Below, piece after piece: positions 10,963 to 22,143 of a DNA stretch of 64,000 nt. The notes below the pieces were generated by a model. The model was given only the letters and a program-made list of their open reading frames with translations. It was not told the DNA's origin and made no database searches. Numbering within the stretch: position 1 is the stretch's first letter; every line of letters begins with the position of its first letter. Origin of the DNA: Ctenosaura bakeri (taxonomy: Eukaryota; Chordata; Lepidosauria; Squamata; Iguanidae); contig CAOLHI010000354.1 of assembly GCA_948474755.1 (NCBI GenBank), positions 124,001 to 188,000 on the forward strand. The letters run 5' to 3'. A program made the position numbers and the translations under genes.

Positions 10963-12824
10963 TATTCTTTATATTTAAGGTATGTTTCTATGTTTCTGAA
11001 GAAGTTCAGCTTCCTCAAACCCCAAAATTCAAGGAGCAGGCCACCTATGTGGGATCACGTAGGACCTATGGATTTGAACACCTAGGTAAACCTTTCATTG
11101 CAGGAGTTAGTTAGGGCATTCCTGAAGCAGCCAATGAAATCAATGGATATGTCTTGGGAACTAGCTGGATTCATTGGTGTCTCAGGGAAGACCATTGCAA
11201 CCACTCTGCTACCCCGAGAAGTTAAGTTAAGTTAACAGTCTTGCAGTAGTCGCTTAACCTAGTTCGTACTGATCCACACCATTGTATTTTGATAAATCTA
11301 GCATGTGATAATCTGCTACATGTGTTTGCTTTGTGTTCACTAGAACAGCGCATCTTACTATGTAGACAATTGTTTCGATATTATTTCAAGGGCTTCATAC
11401 TGATAAATATCAACATAACCAAGCTCAGTCCCTCTGCTCACTCTCCGAATGAAGTTCAGCTGAAGATTATAAAGATACCACTTGAGGTCTATCAAGTTCT
11501 GCCCTCATTCTGCTCAATAGAGCACCTAATGAAAAAGGTGGAACATGTGTAACAGTTTCAGAGGACAAGTTGGTGCTGAATGTGCAGAGAAATGTGTATG
11601 TGAATGAGGATTAAAAATAAACCAATGCCTGTTTGTATTTTTCAAGCATGATAAGTGAGCAATAGTTGTTTTATCATTCCTCCTTCCTTCCAGGAAAAAT
11701 GTTCAGGAGGAAATCACAGTAATGTTAATTGTCTTTTCAGACTCAGTAGGACTACTGAATTCTATGAACGTTTCTTTATAAAGCAAACAAGTTCATTTTG
11801 TCCTTTGTGCATATGTGGGCATGACATGCCTGTGTTTTCATCCCAGCTCTCCCCCCTTCTCTTTCTACTGCCTGATATTCTTTATTGTCTTTCTCAGGTA
11901 GATCATTCATTGCTATAAATTTTCTTATCTCCAGTGCTTTTCCAATTATGGATAACAACAGAAAAGCAGTCACTGGTTTCTAAAAGGTCATCAAGATATA
12001 GGACCCGATTGGGAAGAGAATGACTTATAGAGTTGGCTTGTGTAAATCTGGCAAAGTTTTATGCACAAGTCAGGCACAAAATGTAAGTGGGATTCATTTG
12101 AGGGGGGAGGGACATGAGATTCATGTTGGTTTTTGGTGAGTGGAAGTCAAGGCAGCTGTGATAATTTCCAGACTTCAGTGGGCTTTTGTATGCTAAGCAG
12201 GCAATACTTCAGAAGTCTCTGTGGGTCACTCTCATGCTCAGAACTGACATCAGAGCAGTCACCAACCCTTCAACCAGCACAGTGTGGGTAAAAGCAGTGT
12301 GGAATTCATCTCCTTCCTCAAGCCTTGCTCAGCCATTCACCTGGAGGGGTGTCCAAACATGGGTAAAATGGCTAGTTTTCTACCTCAACATTCAGTTTTC
12401 CAACCATCTCCTCAAGGTGAACGGCATGGACACCTGGTGGCAGGCTGCCAGGAGCTACACTAGCCTTCTGCAAACAGGGAAAGGCTGCACTATAAATTCT
12501 ACTTTCTGCTTCTCTGGCTAGTAGTCCTCTACAATCTGGAGGGGACCAGCTTGGGGAGAGCTGACCTATAACACTCTCTCCTGGACCATATGAGCAGCTG
12601 CACTTCACACAAAGACCATATGAATATTCCTGGGAAATTTTACTGCAGGAATGTCAAAGGATGTATCCTGTTTGATCTCCTTTAACATCTCAATGAAAAG
12701 TATACCCTATTTCAATCAGAAGTTATTTTATATAGAAGAAGATAAAATGGAACACACATCAACCACCCCTGCTCCTTGGACAGGACTTTTCTGCCTTCAT
12801 AGCAGCAGCCTACCAAGGTCTAAA
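10963..12824. other. No gene recognised
   Basis: Non-coding DNA without identifiable repeats or splice-delimited frames. Confidence 0.45.
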
Positions 12825-12960
12825 CAGGGCTGGGAATATGGTGGCCCTCCAGATGTTGTGCTGCAACTCCCAGCATGTCTCATTAATAGCAGTGCTGATA
12901 GCAAGGCTTCTGGGAGCAGTAGTTCATCAACTTCTAGAGGGCTGTAGGATTCCCACTCCT
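12825..12960. mobile_element. Short hAT MITE, family B copy 1
   Basis: A 136-bp element with inverted termini of about 34 bp (left CAGGGCTGGGAATATGGTGG then CCCTCCAGATGTTG; right CAACTTCTAGAGGGC then GGATTCCCACTCCT). Imperfect 8-bp flanks GGTCTAAA / GGTCAACA match at 6 of 8 positions. The centre keeps the family's CAACTCCCAGCA...TGGGAGCAGTAGTT symmetry. This short element type is common in squamates. Confidence 0.82.
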
Positions 12961-14389
12961 GGTCAACAATATCCAGGACTATTGAGGTTGTTAGCTTGGA
13001 ATGCTTATGTTGAGTTAACAAACTCAGCAAGCTCTAGTGAGATCATATGGATCCTAAAACTGAAGACAGTTCAGTGATTGAGAAAGAATATGATACAGAT
13101 GCACCATGGTCTGTACCCAAGAGCCTGATTAGGCCTTATAGGCTTTCTTTCTGAAGCTCTCATAGTAGATAACTGCATCAAAGATGCAGCACTTTCCTCA
13201 GAGATTGTATCTACTATGCAAAATGTCAAGATGAGGTCATGGTCAAATCTGGCTAACCTCATCTTGTGTAAATTGTCCTCTCCTTTCTGAAAACTGGACA
13301 AGACAAGTCTCATCTCAAAGCACCTCAAGCTCTAATATGGACCCTTTCTTGACTATCAATCATTATCTGTAACATAGGAGGGAAGAAAGACAAATTCAAG
13401 GAATTGGTGTTTTATTTTTCTACCAGACAAAAGCTGGCAATTGAGTGAGTTTTCCTGTTTCTGGATTGACACGGCCTCCAGTAATCTGTTCATCCAAGCA
13501 TTTATCATTTCAGTGTATTATAAAGCAGGGAGCAGGTGTATGACCTGCAATGACAAAAATGCAGCACATAGAGAGCAAGGGTAGGGAGGAAATAGATCAG
13601 GTGTCATTTTTCAGTGCAGTTCTTCTTGCCTTAATGTTCTCCTCGATTATGAGAGACAATCATAGCCAGCAGTCCACTGATGTTTTATGGTGTCAGTGGG
13701 GTTTAAGGTTGTAGCAAAGAAGGGATTAAATGTGCATTTTAGATACTGTATATTATGGAGCATTTATGGGACACAATGGTAGGGGGACTTATTTGTTTAC
13801 TCAAGGGAAAAACGGGAAATGGATTTTGCTATTCAAGGAAATGAAGGGGTACTGCTCTTGATCCTGGCTTCTATACAGGTCGAAAACCTAATCAAATTGT
13901 AACTTTGGCTAGGAATCAGAGTTTGGGTCCGTTTCATAAGAAATTCTACTTCACTACTAAACTTAAGGTTCACTTTGCTTTGATTGTCTGAGACTCCAAT
14001 ATTTATAGAGAAAAACCCATTGACAACAATCCAGAAATTTTGACTGGCATTGGTAGCCAAATCTAAATGTATGCTCCCCATATATGCCACCTTGTGCTGT
14101 GCTTGCATGAAGTCAAGAAGAAAGCCCTGTCCCTTGTCCCCAGTTTCATGCATACAGTATGGTCATGGATCATTCCCACAGTTTTGCGGGCAAAGACTGG
14201 AAGTGCAGAATTACAAGCAATGTAGTTTACTGCAACAAGTTGCCTTTTTTGATAATGGAGATGGAACAAAGTTATGTTTCAACAATAATAGAACAATGAA
14301 AGTGACGTTATAGTAGTGGTGCAATGAGCAATGGTTTCTCATTATTCTTCAAGATGTTTTTTCAGGGCATTTCTTGTCATTTTACCAGA
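12961..14389. other. No gene recognised
   Basis: Non-coding. The frames on both strands around 13070-13330 and 13830-14310 lack domains, splice sites or start context that would support a gene. Confidence 0.45.
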
Positions 14390-14565
14390 GGTGGCTGGTG
14401 ATTTCCATGCCAAGTGGGCAGTAGATCTACTCCAGGTTTTAGTCTAGGCCTTAAAGTAACTATCCAAGATGCTGGACTTATTTTGGGTATAGGGTTCATC
14501 ACCTTTAGGGTTCAGATTAAAATCTGGATTAGATCCACTACTCCACTGACACGGGAACAACCAAT
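14390..14565. mobile_element. Unnamed terminal-inverted-repeat family C, copy 1
   Basis: Shares CTACTCCAGGTTTTAG, AACTATCCAAGATGCTG, GGTATAGGGTTCATC and CACTACTCCACTGACACGGG with the copies at 21030-21217 and 60653-61700. The ends (GTGGC...TTTCCATGCCAAGTGG and CCACTGACACGGGAAC) are inverted relative to each other. I do not recognise the family. Confidence 0.65.
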
Positions 14566-15146
14566 GACCTTTACAGGCATTTTGATAGGCATTTTCCTAC
14601 CTTATTACGCCATCCTCTCACCAACCCTCAGGGGGCTAAAGTTAAACAGAAAGTAAAGCTATGGTGGATAAAGAGTAATTAAAGGTAATGGAAAAGTAAA
14701 AAAAAAAGAAAAGAAAAAGTAGCAATTACTTTCTAAACAGTGTTATAAGTAATGATAGTAGATTACTTCTCAAACTCCTTAAGGAATAATAAGAAATATC
14801 TTTTAAAAAGTAGTTTTCTGGGCTCTGTGGGAATTCCAGAACAACTGAAGAAATGACTGCTGCATTCCTCTCTGTCTCCACTACCTAGGGCTGAGGAAGA
14901 CAGAGGAGCTTGTTTTAGTACTGAAGCCCTGCAGTGGCCCTCAGAGTATGTCAGCCAACCTAACAGCCAAAAAGAGACTGCCAAAATTTATCTCCAGCTT
15001 TGTGCTGGAGAGAATGACGGGGCTCTTGTCCCATTTCCCACAGTTTGATGGCAACACTCATTGTGGCAATGTGATAAGTGGAATTATGGACCGATGCCTA
15101 CTAAGGGGGATTATGCCTGAGTAACAGAACTTAGCATTGCACTGTT
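14566..15146. other. No gene recognised
   Basis: Non-coding, with an A-rich run at about 14697-14720. Ends at the target duplication of the next LTR. Confidence 0.45.
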
Positions 15147-15150
15147 GCAG

Positions 15151-16036
15151 TGTTACTGAGGTTAAGGCCTACCCAGAGACAGTACTTGATATTGTTTTGA
15201 TATCAAACCATTTGGCTTTCCTCTGCCACCCTGCTCCATGTGTTTGCGAGGCCTCTGGACAGGCACGTAAACAGGCACAGCCGATAATTGCTGGACATTC
15301 CATTCTCCACCCAAGCAAGCCAGACAGAGCCAGTTCGTCGCTTCAGGGACCTCTCCGGCAAACACCTCATTGCTTATGCGCGATACTAACAGAGGCTCCC
15401 CGCCCCGAGCAGGTAGCCTCACAAAGCTGTACTAAGCGCGCCGCATTTGCATATTGGCTACACTATTGTTAATTCGGCTCTAAGCTAATCATGCTAAACT
15501 CTGACCTTTCCAAAGCTTTGTCCTGCTCCTAAATCGCATTGTTCTCACCGAGTAAGGTATGGCCTGCAGTCACAATTCACCCTATAAAAATCCCTGATTC
15601 CAAGACACTCCTCGGATCACTCCTGAGTTCCAGACCACCTTGCTGCCGCTTTGTTCGGCGAGCTTCCCTCAGTGAACCGCGCTGAGCTTTTTCTCTTCAC
15701 CCCAACGTCGCTCTCAAACTACTGGACTATGAGACAGGTGTCGTATCACCCACTTCCCTCTAAGACCCCCATTTCCGATTCTCCAGTCAGCTGTGTGACT
15801 GTGGTGTCCTTAATGTTTGTCTGTATTTAATAAAACATCATTTTTGCTATTTTAAAACCGTCTGGCTGCTTGACTGACCTGACCCCATAGACGCTGGGTT
15901 GCAAGATCCTGCTAAGTTACCCTACCTCTTGCTAGCTTTAGTGAGTGCTCCAGCTAATTCTCCCCAAAGTTGTTGTTGTTGCTGTTGTTTGGTTATTTAG
16001 GCGCCCCTCCTGGGACCCCCAGAGATCAGGGTAACA
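15151..16036 (+). mobile_element. Solo LTR, TGTTAC...GTAACA family, copy 2
   Basis: An 886-bp solo LTR with perfect TGTTAC/GTAACA termini and the 4-bp target duplication GCAG (15147-15150 and 16037-16040). It has a TATA box TATAAAAA at 15583-15590 and a polyadenylation signal AATAAA at 15829-15834, so transcription would run on the plus strand. The GTCTGGCTGCTTGACTGACC stretch lies downstream of the polyadenylation site and is conserved among the copies. This is the best preserved member of the family here together with 60711-61590. There is no internal region. Confidence 0.92.
15583..15590 (+). promoter_or_regulatory. LTR TATA box
   Basis: TATAAAAA, about 240 bp upstream of the LTR polyadenylation signal. 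It is the presumed U3 promoter of the solo LTR. Confidence 0.65.
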
Positions 16037-16040
16037 GCAG

Positions 16041-16800
16041 CCTTCTTAAGAGCTGTTCCCTCACCCAATAAGCGTTTCTTCTAGGATGGGACTTGAGATC
16101 TTGGCTATGTAAATGGTAAAGATTTCCTCTTCCACTTATGACTTTTTGGGAACTTGTCATTAAACAGTCTCATCTCACAGCTCCCAGAATCCCACTGCCA
16201 GCATGTTCACTGCCCATGTTATCTGTGGGACATGCTGAAAGTAGTTGTCCAAAAATTAACCTGTTCATGCTCTGGACCACAGTAAATCTGTGCTTGCATG
16301 GGAAGGGAAAGGAACATGGCTTCAGAATGGTAAAATTAATGGTTGTAGTATCACAGTTATGAATGTGTAACCTGGAGTTACACACTTGTTACTGTTAATT
16401 TTCATGATCCCTATGAAACATCTTGTTTAGGGGGCACATAGAGACCATGAAAGTCCCCCAATTTGCACTTATCAGGAAGCAGCTGCTGTGATTGACAAGG
16501 ATCCATTCCCCTGTCAATCAGAAAGCAGTTGGTTGCCATTTCCGCCTACCCCTCCTTGTGTGAGCAATATCTGGCTAGAGGGGAATAGTTATGGGGCCCT
16601 GTCACTGCCTGCCACACTGGAGAGTGCCTGTGGGAGGAGGTGGGACCATAATTTCTGTGCTTCCTGAGCAACAGAGGAACAGAGCCCTGTCAATCCCAAT
16701 AGCTCCTGCTGGGTAAGTGCGTACTAAGGGTGGGTTGGATTGGGATTTGCTATGTAGAAACTGTAGTTACAGTGCTATGTAATGTGCAAGTGTCATGAAG
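16041..16800. other. No gene recognised
   Basis: Non-coding DNA with nothing identifiable. Confidence 0.45.
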
Positions 16801-16803
16801 AAT

Positions 16804-16915
16804 TCTTGGTTCTTCTTCTTCTCCCCCCTCCTCCCCTCCTTCTGCTTCTCCTCCTTCTGCTTCCTCTTCCTTCTCCTCTACTCTTCCTCCTCCTTCTTCC
16901 TCCTCCTCCTCCTAT
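16804..16915. repeat. Polypyrimidine (CTT/CCT)n tract
   Basis: About 110 bp almost entirely C and T (TTCTTCTTCTTCTCC, TCCTCCTTCTTCCTCC). It could adopt triplex structure. The reading frame through it is low-complexity. Confidence 0.9.
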
Positions 16916-17160
16916 TTGTACCCTGTCTTTCTCCTAAAATTGGTACTCAAAGTGGCTCACAAATTTTAAAAGCAACAATACAAATGATACAAAAAATGAA
17001 AATTCAAGTGGAATTAAACTATTCACAATATTAAAACAATTTAAACCTGCTCTCAAAAAGATAAAATCCCATAAAAATGTAAAAGCCTATTAAAACAGGT
17101 CAGTTTAAAAAAAAAATAAAGCACCCTTAGACTGTTCTTTTAAAATTTTCTGTTTTAAAA
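16916..17160 (-). mobile_element. 3' end of an L2/CR1-like LINE, diverged
   Basis: TTGTACCCTGTCTTTCTCC followed by GTGGCTCACAAATTTTAAAA and A-rich sequence with ACAATATTAAAACAATTTAA resembles the antisense 3' untranslated tail shared by many lizard LINEs. Confidence 0.4.
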
Positions 17161-17640
17161 AATCTGTCAGAATAAATGGGGTTGTGCCTGCTGATGGAAG
17201 GACAGCAAGGAGGGCAGCATGACTTCACCTCTGATAGAAACATCTAAGACACCCATGGGAAGAAGCCCTCCCTCCTCTCTCTTGAAACACTGTAATCTTA
17301 TTGATACCAGTAGATTTAAGTTGGCCTGAGGTCTTATTTTCTGAGAAATAACTGAATTATTGAACAAAGCTCACATCAGAAACTCAAAAGTCAAAAGGAC
17401 TCCAGTTTGACTTTGTGTTAAGGGTTATGAGTATAGGTAATAGAACTCATCCACTTCTGTAGAGGATATTCTACATGGTTAGAATAATTGGCACAAAAGT
17501 AAAAGTTACCTGTTTCAAATAAAGACACAGTTCTGCCTAGAACTTCCAGCTGATTGGTCAGTCACTCAACCAATCAATCAAATGACTAAATAAAGTTCTA
17601 GGTAGAACTGAGCTGTGTTTTTTTTTTTTTAACTATTCTT
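17161..17640. other. No gene recognised
   Basis: Non-coding. There is an inverted pair CTAGAACTTCCAGCTGATTG... / ...AAAGTTCTAGGTAGAACTGAG around 17535-17615 with CACAGTTCTGCCTAG/CTAGGTAGAACTGAGCTGTG ends, likely a small degraded palindromic element. Confidence 0.4.
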
Positions 17641-18260
17641 CCTCCTTATGGTTACCAAGGCAGTACACAACTACTTTTAAAATTTTTAAAAAGCCAATTC
17701 AATTCAATACATATTCAATTAAGAGGGAAGAAAGTAGGAAATGTAAGAGAAAGGACAAAATCAGACCATTAAATGCTTACACTAAAACAAAATGTTTTGA
17801 GCTAGTGCCAAAACTGCTGTAGTGGAGAAGTGGAACCCAACATATCACTGTGCCTTTGACATCCAAATTGCATAGTTCAGTAAGATACAGTGGTCACTGG
17901 AAACAAAGGCTGCTGAGAGGCCAAGAAGTATCAAAAGGGCCATGTTTCCCCTGTGTGTCTCCTGAGAAAGGTAATCTGTCAGACCATCCAAAGCTACTTC
18001 CATTTCAAATCCAGCTGGGCTGAAGTTCAGTCTAAAGAATCTGTTTCCTCCAAAAGCTTCTGAAGTTGAGTCATCACAACTCTTGCCAAGATCTTGCCTG
18101 AGAAAGGATATGCATTACTGAGTAACAATTCTTTGGTTTCTTAAAGAGTACAACCACTTTCTTTCAAGGAATCTGATGTTACCCCCTTTTAAGACTGAGA
18201 TCTTGCATTGTCAGAGGTAGCTACCACAGTGGAGTTCTTCTGTCATAGCTACTTCTTCCA
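17641..18260 (-). pseudogene. Decayed L2-like LINE reverse-transcriptase fragment
   Basis: On the minus strand the part around 17870-18130 reads, with frameshifts and stops, as reverse transcriptase. A recognisable motif-A region (MALLILLGLSAAF, then ..DHCILLN) lies near 17890-17945. Upstream residues around 18080-18100 resemble the '..KILARVV..QLQ..LEETDSLD' region of L2-like elements. The reading frame is broken in many places, so this is an old dead copy. The end of the LINE toward 17641 is unclear. Confidence 0.6.
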
Positions 18261-18273
18261 ATGCCACCCCACA

Positions 18274-18550
18274 GAACCTACCTCTTAAGCCAGGCAGTGC
18301 CCTAGCTAAAGGGTTCCAAGGTGCTGCAGATTAGGGTGCTGAGAAATGATATCCACAGTGCTCTCCCAGTCTGTCACGCATGTAGACAAGCAGCTAGAGA
18401 GACCACGTGGGGTCCTGCCACAGCTGCTTATCTCAACATGTCCCATGATTGGGAGAGAAAACACTGCACTTGTCATTTCCCAGCACCCCAATCTGCAGCA
18501 CATTGAAAACTCTTTGGCTAGGGCAGTGCCTAGTTTAAGAGATAGGCTTT
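18274..18550. mobile_element. Long foldback (palindromic) element
   Basis: About 277 bp arranged as an imperfect palindrome. The left arm contains GGCAGTGCCCTAGCTAAAGG and GTGCTGCAGATTAGGGTGCT. The right arm contains the reverse complement, AGCACCCCAATCTGCAGCAC and TTTGGCTAGGGCAGTGCC. Arms reach about 90 bp around an AGCAGCT..AGCTGCT-bearing centre. No coding potential and no other copy noticed here. Confidence 0.78.
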
Positions 18551-18567
18551 GGGGGAGGGTCATATTT

Positions 18568-18651
18568 GATCATTAAACACTATAAACATGAATCCAAAAA
18601 TCAGACTGAGATCATTAAACACTATAAACATGAATCCAAAAATCAGACTGA
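18568..18651. repeat. Perfect 42-bp tandem duplication
   Basis: Two identical 42-bp units in tandem (18568-18609 and 18610-18651), each containing AAACACTATAAACATGAATC. The perfect identity implies a recent duplication or, less likely, an assembly artefact. Confidence 0.9.
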
Positions 18652-19100
18652 GAGTCTGGCTTATGATCCCATAACTACTGAACAGCATGCCACCTGGACG
18701 CTTTAAGTGGGCTTGCTAGAAATAGGGTGGTCATCATTTTTCTTTTAATTATGAATTTTCATATCAAAAGCCAACAAAATACCTAAAGGAGGGTTCTGTT
18801 TACATAGGATTTGCCATAGATTAGAATACCTGGGTAGGGATTAAGATGCTTACATTTAAAAAATCAAAATGTAGGTACTAGGCAAACCTGTTGGGCAGGG
18901 TTTTGCTTAACTGGACTCTCTCTGATAGCCAGACTGAAGAGTAAGACCAGTGGTAAGGGCTGGAACTCTTCACCAAGGATGGAAAGAATATTAGCAAATA
19001 TTTGAAAACAGACAAAAATTGGTTTCTTATCTGGAAGCCCTTACAAGGACAATCCTAGATGTAGTATAATCTCTGCAGTTTGATACCTATTATAGATGAA
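18652..19100. other. No gene recognised
   Basis: Non-coding DNA with nothing identifiable. Confidence 0.45.
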
Positions 19101-19281
19101 AAATGCACATGAAAGAAATGGCATTTTCTGTGCAGAAAACAAGTTTCTTGTACTGAAAACTGCATTTTCTGAGTTTCCTGCACAGAAAACCACAATTTTG
19201 AAAGAAATCGTTTTTCTGCTCAGCAAACCTGTCTTTTGCACAGAAAATGCAGGTTTCTGTATGAAAACCCCATGTGCATTT
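19101..19281. mobile_element. Foldback element with iterated TTTTCTG..CAGAAAA units, copy 1
   Basis: Bounded by perfect 11-bp inverted termini AAATGCACATG (19101-19111) and CATGTGCATTT (19271-19281). Inside are about seven degenerate units of 20-25 bp built on the dyad TTTTCTG-NN-CAGAAAA (best at 19124-19139), so the element is symmetric as a whole and internally repetitive. A related element is at 26285-26465. Open frames on both strands follow from the symmetry. Confidence 0.75.
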
Positions 19282-19789
19282 CTCTTTTCCACAGAGTAAG
19301 TCCTAAAGTGTGAATAGTTATTGAAATTGAAACTTTGAAAAATGTAAGTTTTGTCACAACAAGGAAAGAAGTAGTAGAAAGGTAAAATTTACGAAGATTT
19401 ACATCACTGCTCTTCATTCACCCAAGACAGTTTGTCTCTCTTTCCCTCTCTCATGCACACTCCTTCTCGCACAAATTTTATATTTTACTTTTCCAGCCTG
19501 TCTGCTGATTCTCTCTATTTTTTCCTCTTTGGTATCTATTTATGTGAATTCCTAAGGTCAATCATAAATGAATGCATGCTCAAGGCTCTCCAGTGGCTGC
19601 CTGGACTGTCAGACAGGCCTAAAAACCACTAACAGATAACCAGATGTGTCCAGAGATCCATTTTTGGTTTGGGGAAAACAGGTTATTTTTTATGTTGAAC
19701 AATGCACAGCAAGCCCTACAACTAATTTAAAACAGTAGAAGGGCTGGCCAGAGAAAACACAGCTCAGGGAGTTTGAAGGGGAAGAGCCC
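19282..19789. other. No gene recognised
   Basis: Non-coding DNA with nothing identifiable. Confidence 0.45.
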
Positions 19790-19999
19790 TGGTGGCTCAA
19801 TGGCTAAATGCCGGTACTGCAGCCACAAGGTTGTGGGTTCGATCCTGCTGGGCTCTAGGTTGACTCAGCCTTCCATCCTTCCGCAGTCGGTAAAATAAGT
19901 ACCCAGCTTGTTGGGTGCAATTAGCTAACACATTGTAAACTTCTTAGAGAGCACTTAGCTGTTAAGCAGTATAGAAATACATATGCTATTGCTATTACT
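19790..19999 (+). mobile_element. tRNA-derived SINE, copy 2
   Basis: A box in GCCCTGGTGGCTCAATGGCT and an intact B box GGTTCGATCC. The body is CCGCAGTCGGTAAAATAAGT and GCAATTAGCTAACAC, with a tail GCTATTGCTATTACTA. It is the best preserved of the three copies at the B box. It is not a tRNA gene because the cloverleaf is not maintained. Confidence 0.88.
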
Positions 20000-21029
20000 A
20001 AGAGGGCTATAAAAGCACCCTTGGGAGTTGTATTCACCTTCAACATTGTGTTGTGCTCCCCTCAACTCTTTGTCATGCAGGGCTCCCAAGCATACCAAAG
20101 GCCTTTTGCTACTTGAGACCAAATACAAAATGCTTGTTGAATCTTCTTCACTAGGAATGGGATGGTGTCAACACTCCCCTACCACATCAAAGGGTAGAAG
20201 GCAAGTTTAGGGAGGTACAGAATACCAAGACCAATGGCCAGGAGATTCTAGAGAAGTGTCTGCCAAGCTGCCTTTGCTGCCCTCCAACATCTGACACTTG
20301 AAATGGTATCCTGGCTACCTAATTGTAAGGCTGACTGTATAAAGCTGCTGCAGGCCAGGGGTGGGGTCACATGCTAAGTCACTTTATATGTCTCTAAGGC
20401 CAAATTTCTATATCAAACAGTCTGAGTATAATATATTGCCTATGCATGTTACATATCCATTCCACCTCCATATGTCTTATTTTTCAATGGAACACTAGGG
20501 GTTATCTTCTAGGCTTTGTGCTCATCCAAAATCTCTTCTCTGTAACTTCCAAACCCTGGGAGGAACTGCTGCTTATCTGTGGGGAGAGGAAAGAACAGGG
20601 AGTCAGTTCACACACTGATGAATCAGTTTATGGGAGAAGGAAATGACATTGTATTCAGAGACAGAGCAACCTCCTATCACTTCTTCTCAGAGCTACATCT
20701 GTTAACTTGCCTCTCTACTCCATCCTCACTCCACTAGTTAGCAGCAGCAGCAGGCCTTCCTGGATTTGACAGCTCTGTATGTGTTGCAGGGTAGGTTTTG
20801 GAAACTGCACAAAGAACTATGGAGTAGTACCTTAAGTTCCATCCAAAAAGAGAGATATGCATGCATAAGCCACACATACTCATATGTACATAACTTAGCA
20901 GCTACATGTGTATGTCACTAGGCCCAGCTACTCACAAGATTGTATACCATCTGTACAAAATCAAGCATTACACAGTCAAAACAAGTTTCTCCCAAAATGG
21001 CTATGTAATTTGTAGTTGCTTCTGCCAGT
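20000..21029. other. No gene recognised
   Basis: Non-coding DNA with nothing identifiable apart from a short CAG run near 20745. Confidence 0.45.
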
Positions 21030-21217
21030 GTATCCAATGGTGGCTTCTACGTCAGTGAAAACATTAATCTACTCCAGGTTTTAGCTGGTATATAAAAGGA
21101 CTTATCCAAAATTCTGAATCTATTTTAGGGATAGTGTTGAATACTTTGGACAGCTCTTTTAATGTTTGGCCTAACATGTGGGGTGAATTCACCACTCCAG
21201 TGTCAGGGAAGCCACTA
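21030..21217. mobile_element. Unnamed terminal-inverted-repeat family C, copy 2
   Basis: The clearest copy. The left terminus is GTGGCTTCTACGTCAGTG and the right terminus is CACTCCAGTGTCAGGGAAGCCAC, given here as CACTCCAGTG + TCAGGGAAGCCAC. Between them are CTACTCCAGGTTTTAG, ACTTATCCAAAATTCTGAAT, TTTGGCCTAACATGTGG. About 188 bp and no coding potential. The family is recognised only by comparison within this window. Confidence 0.7.
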
Positions 21218-22129
21218 GCTATCATTGGTGTGTAGCTGGTATCCTTTAGCAATATGCCCTAGGAATAGGCCTGTGTTGCCAGCAGATATGACTGTATGTT
21301 TCCATGGCTTTAGCAACCATCTCATCTCACCATAAAGGACCAGGATGAGAACTCTTATCAGTTCAGATCAATGTCCAAACCTCATGCTGAGATCAGCCCA
21401 TCAGCCAGCAATTGCCAAGAGGCATCCTTGAGAAGCAATCTCTCTCTCTCTCTCTCTCTCTCTTTTGACAGAGACAATGTCCCTGAGATCTCTTCCCATT
21501 AAAGGAGTGTAGCTTTCATATCTCTTGCATCAAATCAAACTTTGAAGATGGCAACTGTGGGAGCTGAGGATTTTTATTTAATCTCTGTCTATAGCAGTCC
21601 TCCCTCCAAGAAATCTAAGCCTGAATAATAATTTGAAAGGGACAATATTTAAATTAAAAGAGGTTCGCAAACTAGATGGATAAGTGTTTCAATGAGGAGG
21701 GAGGGCTGGAGAACCAGGGCAGAGGGGAGAAGAGACGTGCATCTCTTTGAATCGTCAATATCTCAGGGCAAGGTTGCTCCAGACGTAATGAGAATCCCTA
21801 TGAATTATCTCTTGCCTTTATTGTCTATTGCTACCAGAGAAGGGGGAGGAGGATACCAAACCAACTTTTTTTTTTAATTTGGACAGACTTAAAGAAGTGG
21901 CATCAAATTTGAAGGGCACCCTATCAATCTGTTGTCCTAGCTGCATGAAATTGTATTTCCCTGCCACTTCATATCTTATTTGCAGCAGCTGGGCTGTAAG
22001 TCATTGGTGATAACATTCTTTATTATGCAGCCGTGTTTATGAACTGTGCCTGGAAAGAGATGATAGAAATATGCAGCAATATGCAAAGGGTAAGGGGGGG
22101 TGGAATGGGAGGAGGGGAAATAAATGCTA
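21218..22129. other. No gene; (TC)n repeat and a possible conserved block
   Basis: A (TC)n run lies at about 21439-21463. The part from about 21880 is repeat-free and may belong to a conserved non-coding element. No splice-supported exon. Confidence 0.4.
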
Positions 22130-22143
22130 GTTGCTACGGCAAC
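22130..22143. promoter_or_regulatory. RFX-type X-box palindrome (candidate)
   Basis: GTTGCTACGGCAAC is close to the palindromic RFX binding consensus GTTGCCATGGCAAC. It sits in repeat-free DNA. A site of this length can occur by chance, so function is inference only. Confidence 0.4.

Noticed and set aside
19790..19999. tRNA gene
   Set aside because: A and B boxes are present but the cloverleaf is not maintained and two further copies with the same body and tail exist in the window. It is a SINE.
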